Shown here: one piece after another, positions 8,638-17,419 of the stretch
Numbering within the stretch: position 1 is the stretch's first letter
How the letters are laid out: each line of letters opens with the position of its first letter
Assembly: GCF_900109545.1 (NCBI RefSeq)
Contig: NZ_FOAP01000027.1
Coordinates: 62,001 to 126,000 of the forward strand
Reading direction: 5' to 3'
Length of the DNA stretch: 64,000 nucleotides
Source of the DNA: Stigmatella aurantiaca
GTDB taxonomy: Bacteria; Myxococcota; Myxococcia; Myxococcales; Myxococcaceae
Program-made: the position numbers and the translations under genes
The notes under the pieces: generated by a model
What the model was told of the DNA's origin: nothing
Databases searched by the model: none
Seen by the model: only the letters and a program-made list of their open reading frames with translations

Positions 8638-9762
8638 ATGCGGCTTCCGTCGAACCTGTGGCCCCTGCTTCTGCCCCGGCTCCTGGCCGTGGCCGCGCTC
8701 GCATCGTGTGGGCATCTCCAGATGGACGGTCCGGGGAGCCCGCCTGGCCTGCTCGACGATGGGTGGCCGGTCGCCTCGTTGGAAGAGGAGGGCATGGCGC
8801 GGGAGCCGCTGCTGGAGCTGGAGCGGCGCATCGCGGCGAAGGAATACCCAGCCCCCGATGCCTTGCTCATCGCCCGCCACGGCAAGCTCGTCTACGAGCG
8901 GTACTGGAACGGCTTTCACGGCGACACGCCGCATGACTTGCGCTCCGCCACGAAGAGCATCACCTCGCTGCTGGTGGGGGCAGCCCTGGCGCAAGGGCTG
9001 TTGCCGGGCACTGGGACACATGTCCTGCCGTTGCTTCAGCGCTACGCGCCCTTCCGGAACGCGGACGCGCGCAAGGAGCGCATCACCGTCAGGGACTTGC
9101 TCGAGATGCGCGGCGGGTGGGCGTGCGACGACTGGAACCCGGACTCTCCGGGCCAGGAAGAGCGGATGTATGATTCCAGGGATTGGGTGAAGTTCGTCCT
9201 CGACCTTCCGATGGCCGAGGCGCCGGGCCAGTCCACCGTGTATTGCACGGGCGGCGTGGTGGTCCTGGGCGCGCTGACCGAGGACGCGGCGGGGATGCCC
9301 TTCCCCGAGTTCTCGCGCCGTGCGCTCTTCGGGCCGCTGGGCATCACCCGGTTCGACTGGCAGGCGGCGGACGGGGGCCGCACCGACACGGGGGGGCACC
9401 TGCGCCTGCGCCCGCGCGACTTCGCGAAGGTGGGCCAGCTCCTGCTGAATGGCGGCCAGTGGGGGGGATCGCAGCTCGTCCCGGCGGCGTGGCTCCAGGA
9501 GTCCACCACGAGCGCGCGGACGCTGGGGGACTCCCGGTATGGCTACCTCTGGTGGCTCAACACCTTCACCGTGGGCGGCACACCCGTGGAGGCGCTCTTC
9601 GCGCGAGGCAACGGCGGGCAGTACCTCTTCGTGTTCCCGTCACTCGGGCTGACGGCGGTCTTCACGGGCAGCTTCTACAACGAGGCGGCGTCCGCCCTGC
9701 CCATCGAGCTGGTAGGGCGGTTCGTCCTCGTGTCCGCGCTGCGGCCGGCTCACTGGCAGTAG
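8638..9762 (+). CDS. Lipoprotein serine hydrolase (beta-lactamase/class C family)
   Basis: 374 residues with a lipoprotein signal (LLAVAALASC, lipobox LASC). The serine hydrolase motif S-x-x-K is SATK at residues 103-106, next to SITSLLVGAAL. DLLEMRGGW and Y202 in TVYCTGGV follow; the usual Y-x-N is Y-C-T here. The later DFAKVGQLLLNGG and YGYLWWLN stretches are typical of the family that includes esterases, D-aminopeptidases and penicillin-binding-like enzymes. Likely anchored to a membrane and hydrolysing an ester or amide; the substrate is not predictable. The 3' end overlaps the opposing lipoprotein gene by 13 bases. Confidence 0.88.
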   Translation: MRLPSNLWPLLLPRLLAVAALASCGHLQMDGPGSPPGLLDDGWPVASLEEEGMAREPLLELERRIAAKEYPAPDALLIARHGKLVYERYWNGFHGDTPHDLRSATKSITSLLVGAALAQGLLPGTGTHVLPLLQRYAPFRNADARKERITVRDLLEMRGGWACDDWNPDSPGQEERMYDSRDWVKFVLDLPMAEAPGQSTVYCTGGVVVLGALTEDAAGMPFPEFSRRALFGPLGITRFDWQAADGGRTDTGGHLRLRPRDFAKVGQLLLNGGQWGGSQLVPAAWLQESTTSARTLGDSRYGYLWWLNTFTVGGTPVEALFARGNGGQYLFVFPSLGLTAVFTGSFYNEAASALPIELVGRFVLVSALRPAHWQ

Positions 9763-10238
9763 GCGCGCACGGTGATGGCGGGGCCGGGGTACGTGTAGCA
9801 CTGGCGGATGCAGTAGCTGCCCTTGTGCCCGCAGGGCTTGCCCGCGGTCTCGCCATCCGGGCACGCCGTGTGGCCGCCGCTGACGCAGTTCTGGCTCACC
9901 GTCTCGATGGCCCGGTACGTGCCGTTGACCGGCCGGCACACCTTGGAGACGGAGTAGGGGCCCCAGGAGTAGTTGGCGGAGAACCAGGTGCACGTCTCCC
10001 CCGGCACCGCGCACGCGGCGCCAATCACCCCGTTGCAGACCTGCGTGTAGGGCGTGTACCCCGGCGTCTGGACGCTCTCCCAGATGGCCGAGGCCGAGGC
10101 CGTGTAGTCACCTCCGGCCTCGGCGTCCGCGGGAGCCTCTGGGGTGGCGGAAGGCCCCTCGACGGCCTCCTCGGGAACGCCGCAGCCCGAGAGCAGCAGG
10201 CCGGCCGTGAGCAACAGGAACCCCAAAGGCTTGAACAT
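9750..10238 (-). CDS. Cysteine-containing small lipoprotein
   Basis: 162 residues: signal MFKPLGFLLLTAGLLLSGC with lipobox LSGC, an acidic Ala/Pro-rich linker to about residue 50, then a compact domain with about ten cysteines (VCNGVIGAACAVPGETC, NCVSGGHTACPDG, YCIRQCYTYPG). Family unknown. It starts 33 bases after the stop of the large 942-residue gene on the same strand, so the two are probably one transcript. A small envelope lipoprotein directly after a large putative effector is compatible with an immunity role, but that is only positional. ATG start with AGAT/GGAGA upstream. Confidence 0.8.
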   Translation of the reverse strand: MFKPLGFLLLTAGLLLSGCGVPEEAVEGPSATPEAPADAEAGGDYTASASAIWESVQTPGYTPYTQVCNGVIGAACAVPGETCTWFSANYSWGPYSVSKVCRPVNGTYRAIETVSQNCVSGGHTACPDGETAGKPCGHKGSYCIRQCYTYPGPAITVRAYCQ

Positions 10239-10271
10239 GGTCTTATCTCCAGAACAGGTGGTAAAACCTGT

Positions 10272-13100
10272 TTACCAGAGATTTCCAATCATAGGGTCGA
10301 AAGGCAACTCGTCCGACTCTTTCCAGGCGTCAGGGTCGGGCTGGGGCGCGGCCTCCTCCAGCGAGGGCCGGTAGTTGGGATCGTTGATCTTCAAATTGGC
10401 GATCTGGTGCTGGTCGTCGGTGATGAGCTCGGTGATGGCGTTGATGCCCACGCCCGCGACGCCGAGCCCCAGGGCGAGCAGCGGAGAGCCCGCGGCGAGC
10501 GCCGCCAGCCCCAGGCCGCCCGTCACGACGTTCGTGATGCCCTTGATCTTCTGGCCCTCCAGGCCCGTCTTGTCCGCCGTCATGATGCTGTCGACGCCGC
10601 CCAGGATGCTGGAGACGTTGCCCAGGGCTGCCCCGCCGATGCCCAGCATGCCGCCGAACTTGCCCAGCGCGCCCTTCATCACGCTCGCCGCCGAGCCCAT
10701 GTCCGCCGCCGCGCCCGCAAGCCCGATGGAGGCCGAGGCGATGGCCAGGTTGTTCTTGGTCCGCACCGCATCCATCATCGACGCGGCGGCCGCGCCCGCG
10801 CCGATGGCGCCGCCTCCCACGCCCAGCCCCACGCCCGCCTTCTTGTAGGCGGACGCCGTCTGCGCCATGGCGTTGTCGAGCGTGCCGCCCAGCAGGGCCT
10901 GCGCCTGCGTGGCCTGGGCTTCCTTCACGCCGGAGAAGATGCCGCCGGAGTCGGTGAGCCCCTTGAGGTTGGTGAGGTTCGAGGCCGCGGCGGTCGCCGC
11001 CAGGTTCTCCTCGAAGGGCTGCGTGAACTGGGACGCATCCGTGATTTCGACGGCGTTGCTGCCATCGGCCGAGGAGGACAGCAGCTTCTCGCCATCCGGG
11101 GTGAGCTCGTGGGTGACCCGCCGGCCGTCCTCGATGGCCGCCTGGGACGAGCGGACCAGCTCCCGGCCCGTCCCGGTCTCCCGCGTCTGCCGGTCCATGA
11201 TGGACGAGGACTTCTTGCCGTCGGCCTGGGTGACGTTGCCCTCGGCGTGCTCGGTCACCAGCGTGCCCTGGGCGGTCTGCTCCCGGGTCCGGCGGTAGGT
11301 GCCGTCCTCGACGCTGCCGTCCGCCTGCGTGCGCTGGAAGCTGGACTGGGCGACCTTGCCGTCCTCTCCGTACTGGGTGGTGGAGGTGCCCTTCACGTCC
11401 ACCAGGTCATCCGAGTTGGGGTCCGGCGAGAACGTTTTGCCCGCGTACGTCTCGGTCACCGTGTTGTCCGCCTGGAGCTCACGGCGGGTGGTGATGGTGG
11501 CGTTGGGCGCGCCCTCCACGAAGGTCTGCGACTCGTAGGTGTTCGCGTCGTCCTTGTTCTCCGCCAGCCAGCGCTTGGGGAGCTGGTCCTGCAACTGCGC
11601 ATCGTTGGCGTCGTAGCTGTCCCCCCAGAACCGCTGGTGCGCGTCGCGCAGGTTGTTGAGGTCCTCGAGGTTGTGGTTCTGCTGGCCCACCTTGGACTCG
11701 TAGTCCATGTAGTCGTCCTCGGAGATGACGGGCACCCCGTCTCCGATGACCATGACGGGGCGGACATCCGTGCTCAGCTCCGCGTTCACGTAGGAGGTGG
11801 CCTGGGCGTCGCCCTGCGAGAAGCGCTCGATGCGCTCGTACTCGGGCTTGGGCTGGGTGCCATCCTCGCCGGGCGGGTGGACGGTGTAGGTGTGCGTCGT
11901 GGCCCGGTCCACGGTGCCGTTCGGATCCGCGAAGTTGCCCTTCAGCTTGTCATCGACGCCGCCGAGCCCCTGCTGGTTGGAGTAGGACGTCTGGCTGCCC
12001 TTCACCGCACCCTCGGTCTGCGTGTACGCGTCGGTGGAGAGCGTGCCGCCCTCCTTCACCCAGTTGCCCTCGGCGTCCTTCTGGCCAATGCGCTGCTCGG
12101 AGACGGTGACGGTGCGCTCGCGCGACTGCTGGAGCTGCTCGAAGGACGGCGTGTTCAGGGCGGACTGGTTCTCGGTGCTCTGCCAGCTCGCGCTCTTCAC
12201 CGACGAGCTGCCATCGGCGAGCACCTCGACGACATCGCGCTTGTTGGTGTTGTCCTTGAAGCTCCGGCTGTCGAGCTGGAGGGTGCCGTCGGCGTTGCGC
12301 TTGGCGTAGGTGCGCTCCAGCTCGTTGCCGGCCTCGTCCTTGCGGACCAGCTCCACCTCGTTGTCGCTGCGCTTGGTGACGGAGACGTCCGGGGGCCGCG
12401 CCATGCTCCCGTCCGCCATGGAGAAGATTTCCTGCGTCTTCTGGTTCGCCCCGTCCTTGATGTTCTGGTGCAGGGTCTCCGTCTCCGCGCGGTCATCCGC
12501 CACGGTCTTGACGTCCACCTCCTGCTGGGCGCGCTGCTGGCCGTTGAGCAGCGGCGTCTCGGGGACGACGGAGGAGGCCTCGGGGGTGGCGGCGGCGGAG
12601 ACGGTGTTGGGGGCCTCCGGCGCCTTGAGCAGGACGTTCGGCTTGGCGAGGCCCGTTACGCCAGTGCGGATCGCCGGCTTCTCCGTCGAGGCCAGGTCCG
12701 TGGGGGCCTCCAGCCCGCGCAGGGCCTCGGGCGCCACCGCCGTGCCCCCGGTGACGGTCTGGGCCGCGGTGCGGAGCGCCGGCTCCTCGGGCGAGGCCAG
12801 GTCCACGGGCGTGTTCTGCTCCTCGGCCGGCTCCTGCGTCTGCCCCGTGGCGTTGGAGGTGGGCGCGGCGCTGATCTTCGAGCTGGCATTGCTCATCAGC
12901 TCCAGCGGCTGGGCCGTGTCCGAAGGGTTCTCGGCGAAGGCGTCCTTCTTGGCGGGCTCGAGCGTGGGCTGGGCCACCGCCTTCGCCGGGTCCACCTCAT
13001 TGGGCTTGGCTTGCGGCGTGGCCTCCGTTTTGGCCTCGGGCTTGTCTTCCTTGGGACGGACCGGGGTGTTTCGGGGGGCGTTGGAACGGATGCTCGTCAT
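10272..13100 (-). CDS. Large repeat protein with glycine-rich hydrophobic C-terminus (possible effector)
   Basis: 942 residues. No signal peptide: the first 100 residues are Pro/Ala/Lys/Thr-rich. Residues about 100 to 170 contain two related units, each with a DLAS-P/T-E-E/K-PA-L/I-RT core. The middle (about 230 to 680) is hydrophilic, rich in Thr/Asp/Asn with short DG-containing strands, resembling beta-repeat shafts. The last 250 residues hold several Gly/Ala hydrophobic helices (GVGLGVGGGAIGAG, GGLGLAALAAGSPLLALGLG) able to insert in membranes, then an acidic tail ending FDPMIGNLW. GGAGG precedes the ATG at 13100. I know no family; a secreted pore-forming or predation effector is speculation. 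Confidence 0.75.
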   Translation of the reverse strand: MTSIRSNAPRNTPVRPKEDKPEAKTEATPQAKPNEVDPAKAVAQPTLEPAKKDAFAENPSDTAQPLELMSNASSKISAAPTSNATGQTQEPAEEQNTPVDLASPEEPALRTAAQTVTGGTAVAPEALRGLEAPTDLASTEKPAIRTGVTGLAKPNVLLKAPEAPNTVSAAATPEASSVVPETPLLNGQQRAQQEVDVKTVADDRAETETLHQNIKDGANQKTQEIFSMADGSMARPPDVSVTKRSDNEVELVRKDEAGNELERTYAKRNADGTLQLDSRSFKDNTNKRDVVEVLADGSSSVKSASWQSTENQSALNTPSFEQLQQSRERTVTVSEQRIGQKDAEGNWVKEGGTLSTDAYTQTEGAVKGSQTSYSNQQGLGGVDDKLKGNFADPNGTVDRATTHTYTVHPPGEDGTQPKPEYERIERFSQGDAQATSYVNAELSTDVRPVMVIGDGVPVISEDDYMDYESKVGQQNHNLEDLNNLRDAHQRFWGDSYDANDAQLQDQLPKRWLAENKDDANTYESQTFVEGAPNATITTRRELQADNTVTETYAGKTFSPDPNSDDLVDVKGTSTTQYGEDGKVAQSSFQRTQADGSVEDGTYRRTREQTAQGTLVTEHAEGNVTQADGKKSSSIMDRQTRETGTGRELVRSSQAAIEDGRRVTHELTPDGEKLLSSSADGSNAVEITDASQFTQPFEENLAATAAASNLTNLKGLTDSGGIFSGVKEAQATQAQALLGGTLDNAMAQTASAYKKAGVGLGVGGGAIGAGAAAASMMDAVRTKNNLAIASASIGLAGAAADMGSAASVMKGALGKFGGMLGIGGAALGNVSSILGGVDSIMTADKTGLEGQKIKGITNVVTGGLGLAALAAGSPLLALGLGVAGVGINAITELITDDQHQIANLKINDPNYRPSLEEAAPQPDPDAWKESDELPFDPMIGNLW

Positions 13101-13225
13101 CGATGGAACCTCCACGGCAAAGCCAGAGGGAGGGGCTTTGCCTTCTCCTCCAAGAGGAGAAATCCCTGGGACCAGGGGTGAATGGCACCATGCGTTAACG
13201 TTGGAAAAAGGTGAAGAGACTGTTT

Positions 13226-13238
13226 TGCAACGTTTGCA
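13226..13238. promoter_or_regulatory. Short inverted repeat in the promoter interval
   Basis: TGCAA at 13226-13230 and TTGCA at 13234-13238 form a 5-base inverted repeat around CGT inside the AT-richer interval 13101-13258. That interval lies upstream of the 942-residue protein and downstream of the condensation-like gene. It could be an operator; the arms are short and may be chance. Confidence 0.2.
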
Positions 13239-13258
13239 TTTTTGTCTGTAGGCTAAAG

Positions 13259-14632
13259 TCAGCCTTGCTCCGAGCGGGGGGCGGCCTCCAGGGGCGCCCC
13301 CGCCGCCAGCGCGGCGAGCTGGGCCCGCAAGGGGGCGATCAGCGCCTGCTCCGGCCCCTGGGGATAGGCATTGCAATCCCAGACCACGAGCGCGCGCAGC
13401 CGGCTCCGGAAGGTGCTGAAGATCAGCATGACCCGGGAGGGGGGGAAGAGCTGGGAGAAGTTGATGAAGTCGGCGATGGGCACGCTGCCGAAGCGCTCGA
13501 GCGGGTAGGGCACGGGCCCGGGGTTCGACATCACGATGTTCGACTTGGCGACGTAGCGCGTGATGAGCGAGGAGGAGAGCCGCAGCGGCGAGAAGCGCGA
13601 GAGGGCCGTGTAGAGCCGGACGCGGTACAGCTCCGAGAGGATCTCCCCGCTCTTCCAGTGGGTGAGCTGCTCCGCCATGGCCTGGAGCACCTCCGGGTCG
13701 GAGCCGGAGGTGGGCAGGCGCACGCTGTAGGGCACCACCAGCGTCTCGTAGAGCTCGTCCGCGTTCTCCCGCGTCATGTGGCGCAGGGAGAAGTTGTCCA
13801 GGATGCGCAGCCACCGCCGGCCCACCTGGTCCGGGGCGCTGGCCCTCCACACCTTGAACATGGCCAGGGCGAGCAGGGCGTGCACGGTGACCTTCTCCTG
13901 CTTGGCCCGCCGGCGCAGCCCCTCCAGCAGCTCGGCCCCGAAGTCCACCTTGGCGAAGTCCTGCTCGCCGCGCGGCGTGGCCGGCAGCGGCATCGACACG
14001 TCCGGGCGCAGGAAGTCCTGGATCAGGAGCTTCACCGCCCCCAGCGCATGGTGCAGCCGCTTGCGCAGCGGCAGGTGCGAGGTGAGCATCCCCGCGGTGC
14101 TGCGGTCCGTGACCTGGATGGGCGTGGCGTCGAAGGGCTGGCCCAGCTCCAGGGCGGTGTAGCTCTCGGCGACATCGTGCGCCAGCCGGTAGCCGGCCTT
14201 GGCGTCGTTGTAGAGCCGCACGGTGATGATCTGCAGGTAGCTCCGGGACGGCGTCTCCAGCAGGTGAAAGCGGACCGGGCGGCCCGCCGTCACGTCGAAG
14301 GACTCCTTCCAGACATTGGCCAGCAGCCGCGGGTGCACCGCCTCCTGCGCGTCCGTCTCGCAGCGCTCGATGCGCAGATCAATCGGGAGCGGCTCGCTCA
14401 CCAGCTCACAATCGAAGGCGCGCGCGAAGCGGCGCTTGATCCGGCTGTTCAGCACCGGGTGGCGCGCGAGCGCCTGCAGCAGGGCCGCGCGCAAGCGCTC
14501 GGGGTCGAGCCGGCCGTCCAGCTCGATCAGCTCACACGAGTTGAGGTTCCCGATCGTGATGAGCTGATAGAGGTAGAACAGGTTGTGGGCGGGCAGGGGA
14601 TAGGTCTGGGACGTGCTGTCCACCGCTGCCAT
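13259..14632 (-). CDS. Condensation-domain-like acyltransferase with altered active site
   Basis: 457 residues with the two-lobe layout of the condensation/PapA/WS-DGAT acyltransferase superfamily: N-terminal LDGRLDPERLRAALLQALARHPVL, a mid core strand, and a second lobe with TVHALLALAMFKVW and SNIVMSNPGPVPYP. Where HHxxxDG is expected there is YNDAKAG (residues 141-147), so the catalytic histidine is missing. It may be inactive, use another residue, or only bind an acyl carrier. Start 14632 is chosen because GAGGAG lies 5 to 6 bases upstream; ATG at 14662 has none. It follows the adenylating ligase by about 34 bases, one operon. Confidence 0.72.
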   Translation of the reverse strand: MAAVDSTSQTYPLPAHNLFYLYQLITIGNLNSCELIELDGRLDPERLRAALLQALARHPVLNSRIKRRFARAFDCELVSEPLPIDLRIERCETDAQEAVHPRLLANVWKESFDVTAGRPVRFHLLETPSRSYLQIITVRLYNDAKAGYRLAHDVAESYTALELGQPFDATPIQVTDRSTAGMLTSHLPLRKRLHHALGAVKLLIQDFLRPDVSMPLPATPRGEQDFAKVDFGAELLEGLRRRAKQEKVTVHALLALAMFKVWRASAPDQVGRRWLRILDNFSLRHMTRENADELYETLVVPYSVRLPTSGSDPEVLQAMAEQLTHWKSGEILSELYRVRLYTALSRFSPLRLSSSLITRYVAKSNIVMSNPGPVPYPLERFGSVPIADFINFSQLFPPSRVMLIFSTFRSRLRALVVWDCNAYPQGPEQALIAPLRAQLAALAAGAPLEAAPRSEQG

Positions 14633-14666
14633 GGGAGCTCCTCGCGATGCGGCGTGTGCCATGGGG

Positions 14667-16349
14667 TCAGGCCACGGCGGCCTGGGGGCGCTCTCCCACG
14701 AGCAGGTGGGCGAAGCGCTCGCGCACCTGGCGCTTGAGAACCTTGCCGGTCAGCCCCCGGGGAATCTGCGACTCCTCCACGAAGACGATCCGTCGCAGCG
14801 CGTCCTTGGCCTCCAGCTTCTGGTTCGCCCGCCGCAGCAGCTCGTCCGCGTCCGCGGTCATGCCAGGGTTCAGCTGGATGACGGCGCTCGGCACCGTGCT
14901 GCCATCGGCATCGGGCACGCCGATGACTACCGCCTCGCCGACCTCGGGGAGCTTGAGCAGCTGCTCCTCGATGGGGAGGGTGTAGACGGGACCCTGGCGG
15001 GTCTCCACCACGTCGACGGCCCGGTCCAGCTGGAAGAAGCGGCCGGAGCCATCGCGGTAGCCGACATCGCCCGTCCACCACCACCCGTCGATGACCACGC
15101 CATGCAGGCGGTCATGCGCGTTCCAGTACCCCTTGAACAGCATGGGGCCCTTCACCATGAACCGTCCCACCTGGCCCGGCTTGAGCTCCCGGCCCGTCTC
15201 GTCGGCGATCTTGACCTTGTGGCCGAAGATGGAGGGCCGGCCGATGCAGCGGCTGAACTGCTTCGTCCCCGAGGTGGAGATGCGCGACAGCCCGAAGAAG
15301 CCCAGCTCCGAGGTCCCCCACGCATCGACGAACACCGCGCGGATGACGGGGCGTCCGAACACGCGGAACAGGGCGCCATGCTGGGTGAAGGCGCGGATGT
15401 GGACCTCGTGGCTGGCGTCCGCGGCGGACATCCAGGCGCGCATGGAGCCGAGATCGTACTTGTCGAGCCCATGGTGGTACATCTTGAGGTACGAGTCCGG
15501 GAACCCCACGAAGACGGAGATCCGCTCCCGCTCGATGGTCCGCAGCACGCTCTCCGCATCGAACTGGCTGTGCACCCACACCGGCGCCCCGCCCACCAGC
15601 GAGGTCATCATCCCCAGGTAGGTGGCGTAGTGGTTGTAGGGCCCGATGAACAGGGCCTTGTTCTTCCGGGAGAACGGCTGCATGGCCAGGTTCGCCCGCA
15701 GCGCGCTCATGATGCCGCTGTTGCCGATGAGCACCCCCTTGGGGAAGCCCGTCGTGCCCGACGTGTGGACGATCATCACGTCCGAGTCGCTCGCCAGCTC
15801 CACCGGCTGGAGCTGATCCGAGGCCCGGGGCAGCTCCTGCGAGAGGACCACCGAGGGGACGCCCACCGTGCCCGGGGAGGTGGTGAAGAGCCACTTCTCC
15901 ACGCCCGAGCTGGGGGCCAGCTCCTGCACCCCGCCCTTGAAGGTCTCCGGATCCGTGATGACGAAGCGCGCGCCGGTGTGCGCCAGGTAGTTGCGCAGGT
16001 CCCGGTGGGGCATCCGGGGGTTGATGGGAACCGCGATCCCACCGGCCTTCACGATGGCCAGGCCGAGAAAGAAGTAGTCCGGGCTGTGCGTCTTGTAGAG
16101 GGCGACCCGGTCGAAGCGCTTGAGCCCGGCGGCCAGCAACACATTGCCCAGGCGGTTGATGAAGCCCAGCATCTCCTTGGCGCTCACGGAGCGCTCGGGC
16201 AGGCCGCTGTAGGGCAGCGGCTCCTGGAGATAGAAGACCGCGCCCGAGTGGTGCGCCGCGGAGGCCTTGTCGGCCACATTGGCCAGGGTCAGCGTTGAAT
16301 CCAGGGTGAACCGAATCCGGTTGAAGGGCCGTGTGCGAACCCAGTCCAT
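14667..16349 (-). CDS. AMP-dependent acyl-CoA/acyl-ACP synthetase
   Basis: 560 residues of the ANL adenylate-forming superfamily. Core motifs in order: VHTSGTTGFPKG (P-loop A3), WGTSELG (A5), WWWTGDVGYRDGSGRF (A7), the hinge DRAVDVVETRQG (A8) and LTGKVLKRQVRERF with the A10 lysine. It activates a carboxylic acid as acyl-AMP and passes it to CoA or a carrier. GGGGAGAGC precedes ATG at 16349. The pocket does not let me say whether the acid is fatty or aromatic. It diverges from the paaA-like gene over about 137 bases and is followed by the condensation-like gene. It could supply the thioester oxidised by the PaaABCD-like complex. Confidence 0.88.
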   Translation of the reverse strand: MDWVRTRPFNRIRFTLDSTLTLANVADKASAAHHSGAVFYLQEPLPYSGLPERSVSAKEMLGFINRLGNVLLAAGLKRFDRVALYKTHSPDYFFLGLAIVKAGGIAVPINPRMPHRDLRNYLAHTGARFVITDPETFKGGVQELAPSSGVEKWLFTTSPGTVGVPSVVLSQELPRASDQLQPVELASDSDVMIVHTSGTTGFPKGVLIGNSGIMSALRANLAMQPFSRKNKALFIGPYNHYATYLGMMTSLVGGAPVWVHSQFDAESVLRTIERERISVFVGFPDSYLKMYHHGLDKYDLGSMRAWMSAADASHEVHIRAFTQHGALFRVFGRPVIRAVFVDAWGTSELGFFGLSRISTSGTKQFSRCIGRPSIFGHKVKIADETGRELKPGQVGRFMVKGPMLFKGYWNAHDRLHGVVIDGWWWTGDVGYRDGSGRFFQLDRAVDVVETRQGPVYTLPIEEQLLKLPEVGEAVVIGVPDADGSTVPSAVIQLNPGMTADADELLRRANQKLEAKDALRRIVFVEESQIPRGLTGKVLKRQVRERFAHLLVGERPQAAVA

Positions 16350-16395
16350 GCTCTCCCCTCGTTGAACGCTCGCGCCGTGCGTCAAAATAAACCTG

Positions 16396-16427
16396 CTTTC
16401 CTGGCATTTTGTATATATCCAGGTAAG
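16396..16427. promoter_or_regulatory. Inverted repeat in divergent promoter region
   Basis: CTTTCCTGG at 16396-16404 mirrors CCAGGTAAG at 16419-16427 with one mismatch and a 14-base AT-rich spacer containing GTATATAT. It sits between the divergent ligase and paaA-like operons, so one regulator could control both. The AT content contrasts strongly with the flanking DNA. Confidence 0.45.
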
Positions 16428-16486
16428 GTGTAATGTCAAGGAGAGCGCAGTCGGCCGCTCCAGTGATTTACAGTGAAGAGGTGAGA

Positions 16487-17419
16487 ATGGCAGGCACCGT
16501 GAGGTCGGAGCAGGAGTTCATCGCTCACGTCCAGTCCGGAGGCGTCGTCGAGGCGGGTGATTGGATGCCGGAAGGTTACCGGCGCGCCGTCATCCGCTTC
16601 ATCGAGATGCACGCGAACTCCGAGTACATGGGGGCGCTGCTGGAGCGCGACTGGATTGCGCGCGCGCCCACGCTCGAGCGCCGGATCGCCATCACCTCCA
16701 AGGTGCAGGATGAGGTGGGCCATGCGCAGCACCTCTATTGCCTGCTGGAGGATCTCGGGCGGCCGCGCGCGGAGGTGCTGAGCGACTTGCTGGAGGGGCG
16801 CTCCCGGTACAACAGCTTCTTCCACTACCCCACGGCGTCCTGGGCGGACGTGGGCATCATCGCGTGGCTGTCCGATGCCGCGTCGATCATCGCGCAGAAG
16901 GCCCTGCTCCAGACGAGCTATGGGCCCTACCGCCGCATCCTGCCGAAGATCTGCTGGGAGGAGGCCTTCCACGTCGTGCATGGCCGGGAGATCATGCGCA
17001 CGCTGCTGTCCGGCACGCGGCAGCAGCGCGACATGGCGCAGGAGGCGCTGACGCGGTGGTGGCCGCGGCTGATCTACTTCCATGGGCCCCCCACGCCCGC
17101 GGAGAAAGACGCCGATCTCACGATCTGGAAGCTGAAGGGCCGGCCCAACGAGGACATGCGCCAGGAGTTCCTGCGGCTCTACATTCCCAAGATTCACAAG
17201 TGGGGGCTCCAGCTGCCGGATCCCCAGCTGTCCTTCGACGAGCCGTCGCAGCGCTGGCGCTACACGCAGGCGGACTGGGAGCAGGTGCGCCTCATTGGCC
17301 GGGGCCAAGGGCCCGCCAGCCAGGCGCAGCTCGAGATCCGCCGCCGCGCCATGGAGGACAACCGCTGGGTGGCGGAGACCTTGGCGCCCGTGCCCCCTGC
17401 GCAGGAGGCCTCCCGGTGA
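16487..17419 (+). CDS. PaaA-like diiron oxygenase alpha subunit
   Basis: 310-residue relative of PaaA, the catalytic subunit of phenylacetyl-CoA epoxidase. Seen: HANSEYMGALLERDWI with the first glutamate region, KVQDEVGHAQHLYCLLEDLG (E-x-x-H ligands), FFHYPTASWADVGIIAWL, TSYGPYRRILPKICWEEAFHVVHG (second E-x-x-H). These match PaaA closely in order and spacing, so a ferritin-like diiron site looks intact. Start 16487 is preferred over an upstream ATG at 16433 because GAGGTGAGA lies just before it. It overlaps the PaaB-like start by GTGA. The substrate need not be phenylacetyl-CoA in this context. Confidence 0.88.
   Translation: MAGTVRSEQEFIAHVQSGGVVEAGDWMPEGYRRAVIRFIEMHANSEYMGALLERDWIARAPTLERRIAITSKVQDEVGHAQHLYCLLEDLGRPRAEVLSDLLEGRSRYNSFFHYPTASWADVGIIAWLSDAASIIAQKALLQTSYGPYRRILPKICWEEAFHVVHGREIMRTLLSGTRQQRDMAQEALTRWWPRLIYFHGPPTPAEKDADLTIWKLKGRPNEDMRQEFLRLYIPKIHKWGLQLPDPQLSFDEPSQRWRYTQADWEQVRLIGRGQGPASQAQLEIRRRAMEDNRWVAETLAPVPPAQEASR

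Noticed and set aside
9183-13181. A plus-strand open frame of 1332 codons
   Set aside because: It covers the antisense of the large minus-strand protein and the end of the hydrolase; composition is Arg/Gly/Leu-rich shadow coding and it has no recognisable motif.
16401-16412. Possible sigma-54 site TGGCAT...TGTA
   Set aside because: The -12 GC element is absent; the dyad around it explains the pattern better.
16433-16486. Upstream ATG for the PaaA-like protein
   Set aside because: It would add 18 residues not typical of PaaA, and a far better ribosome site precedes ATG 16487.
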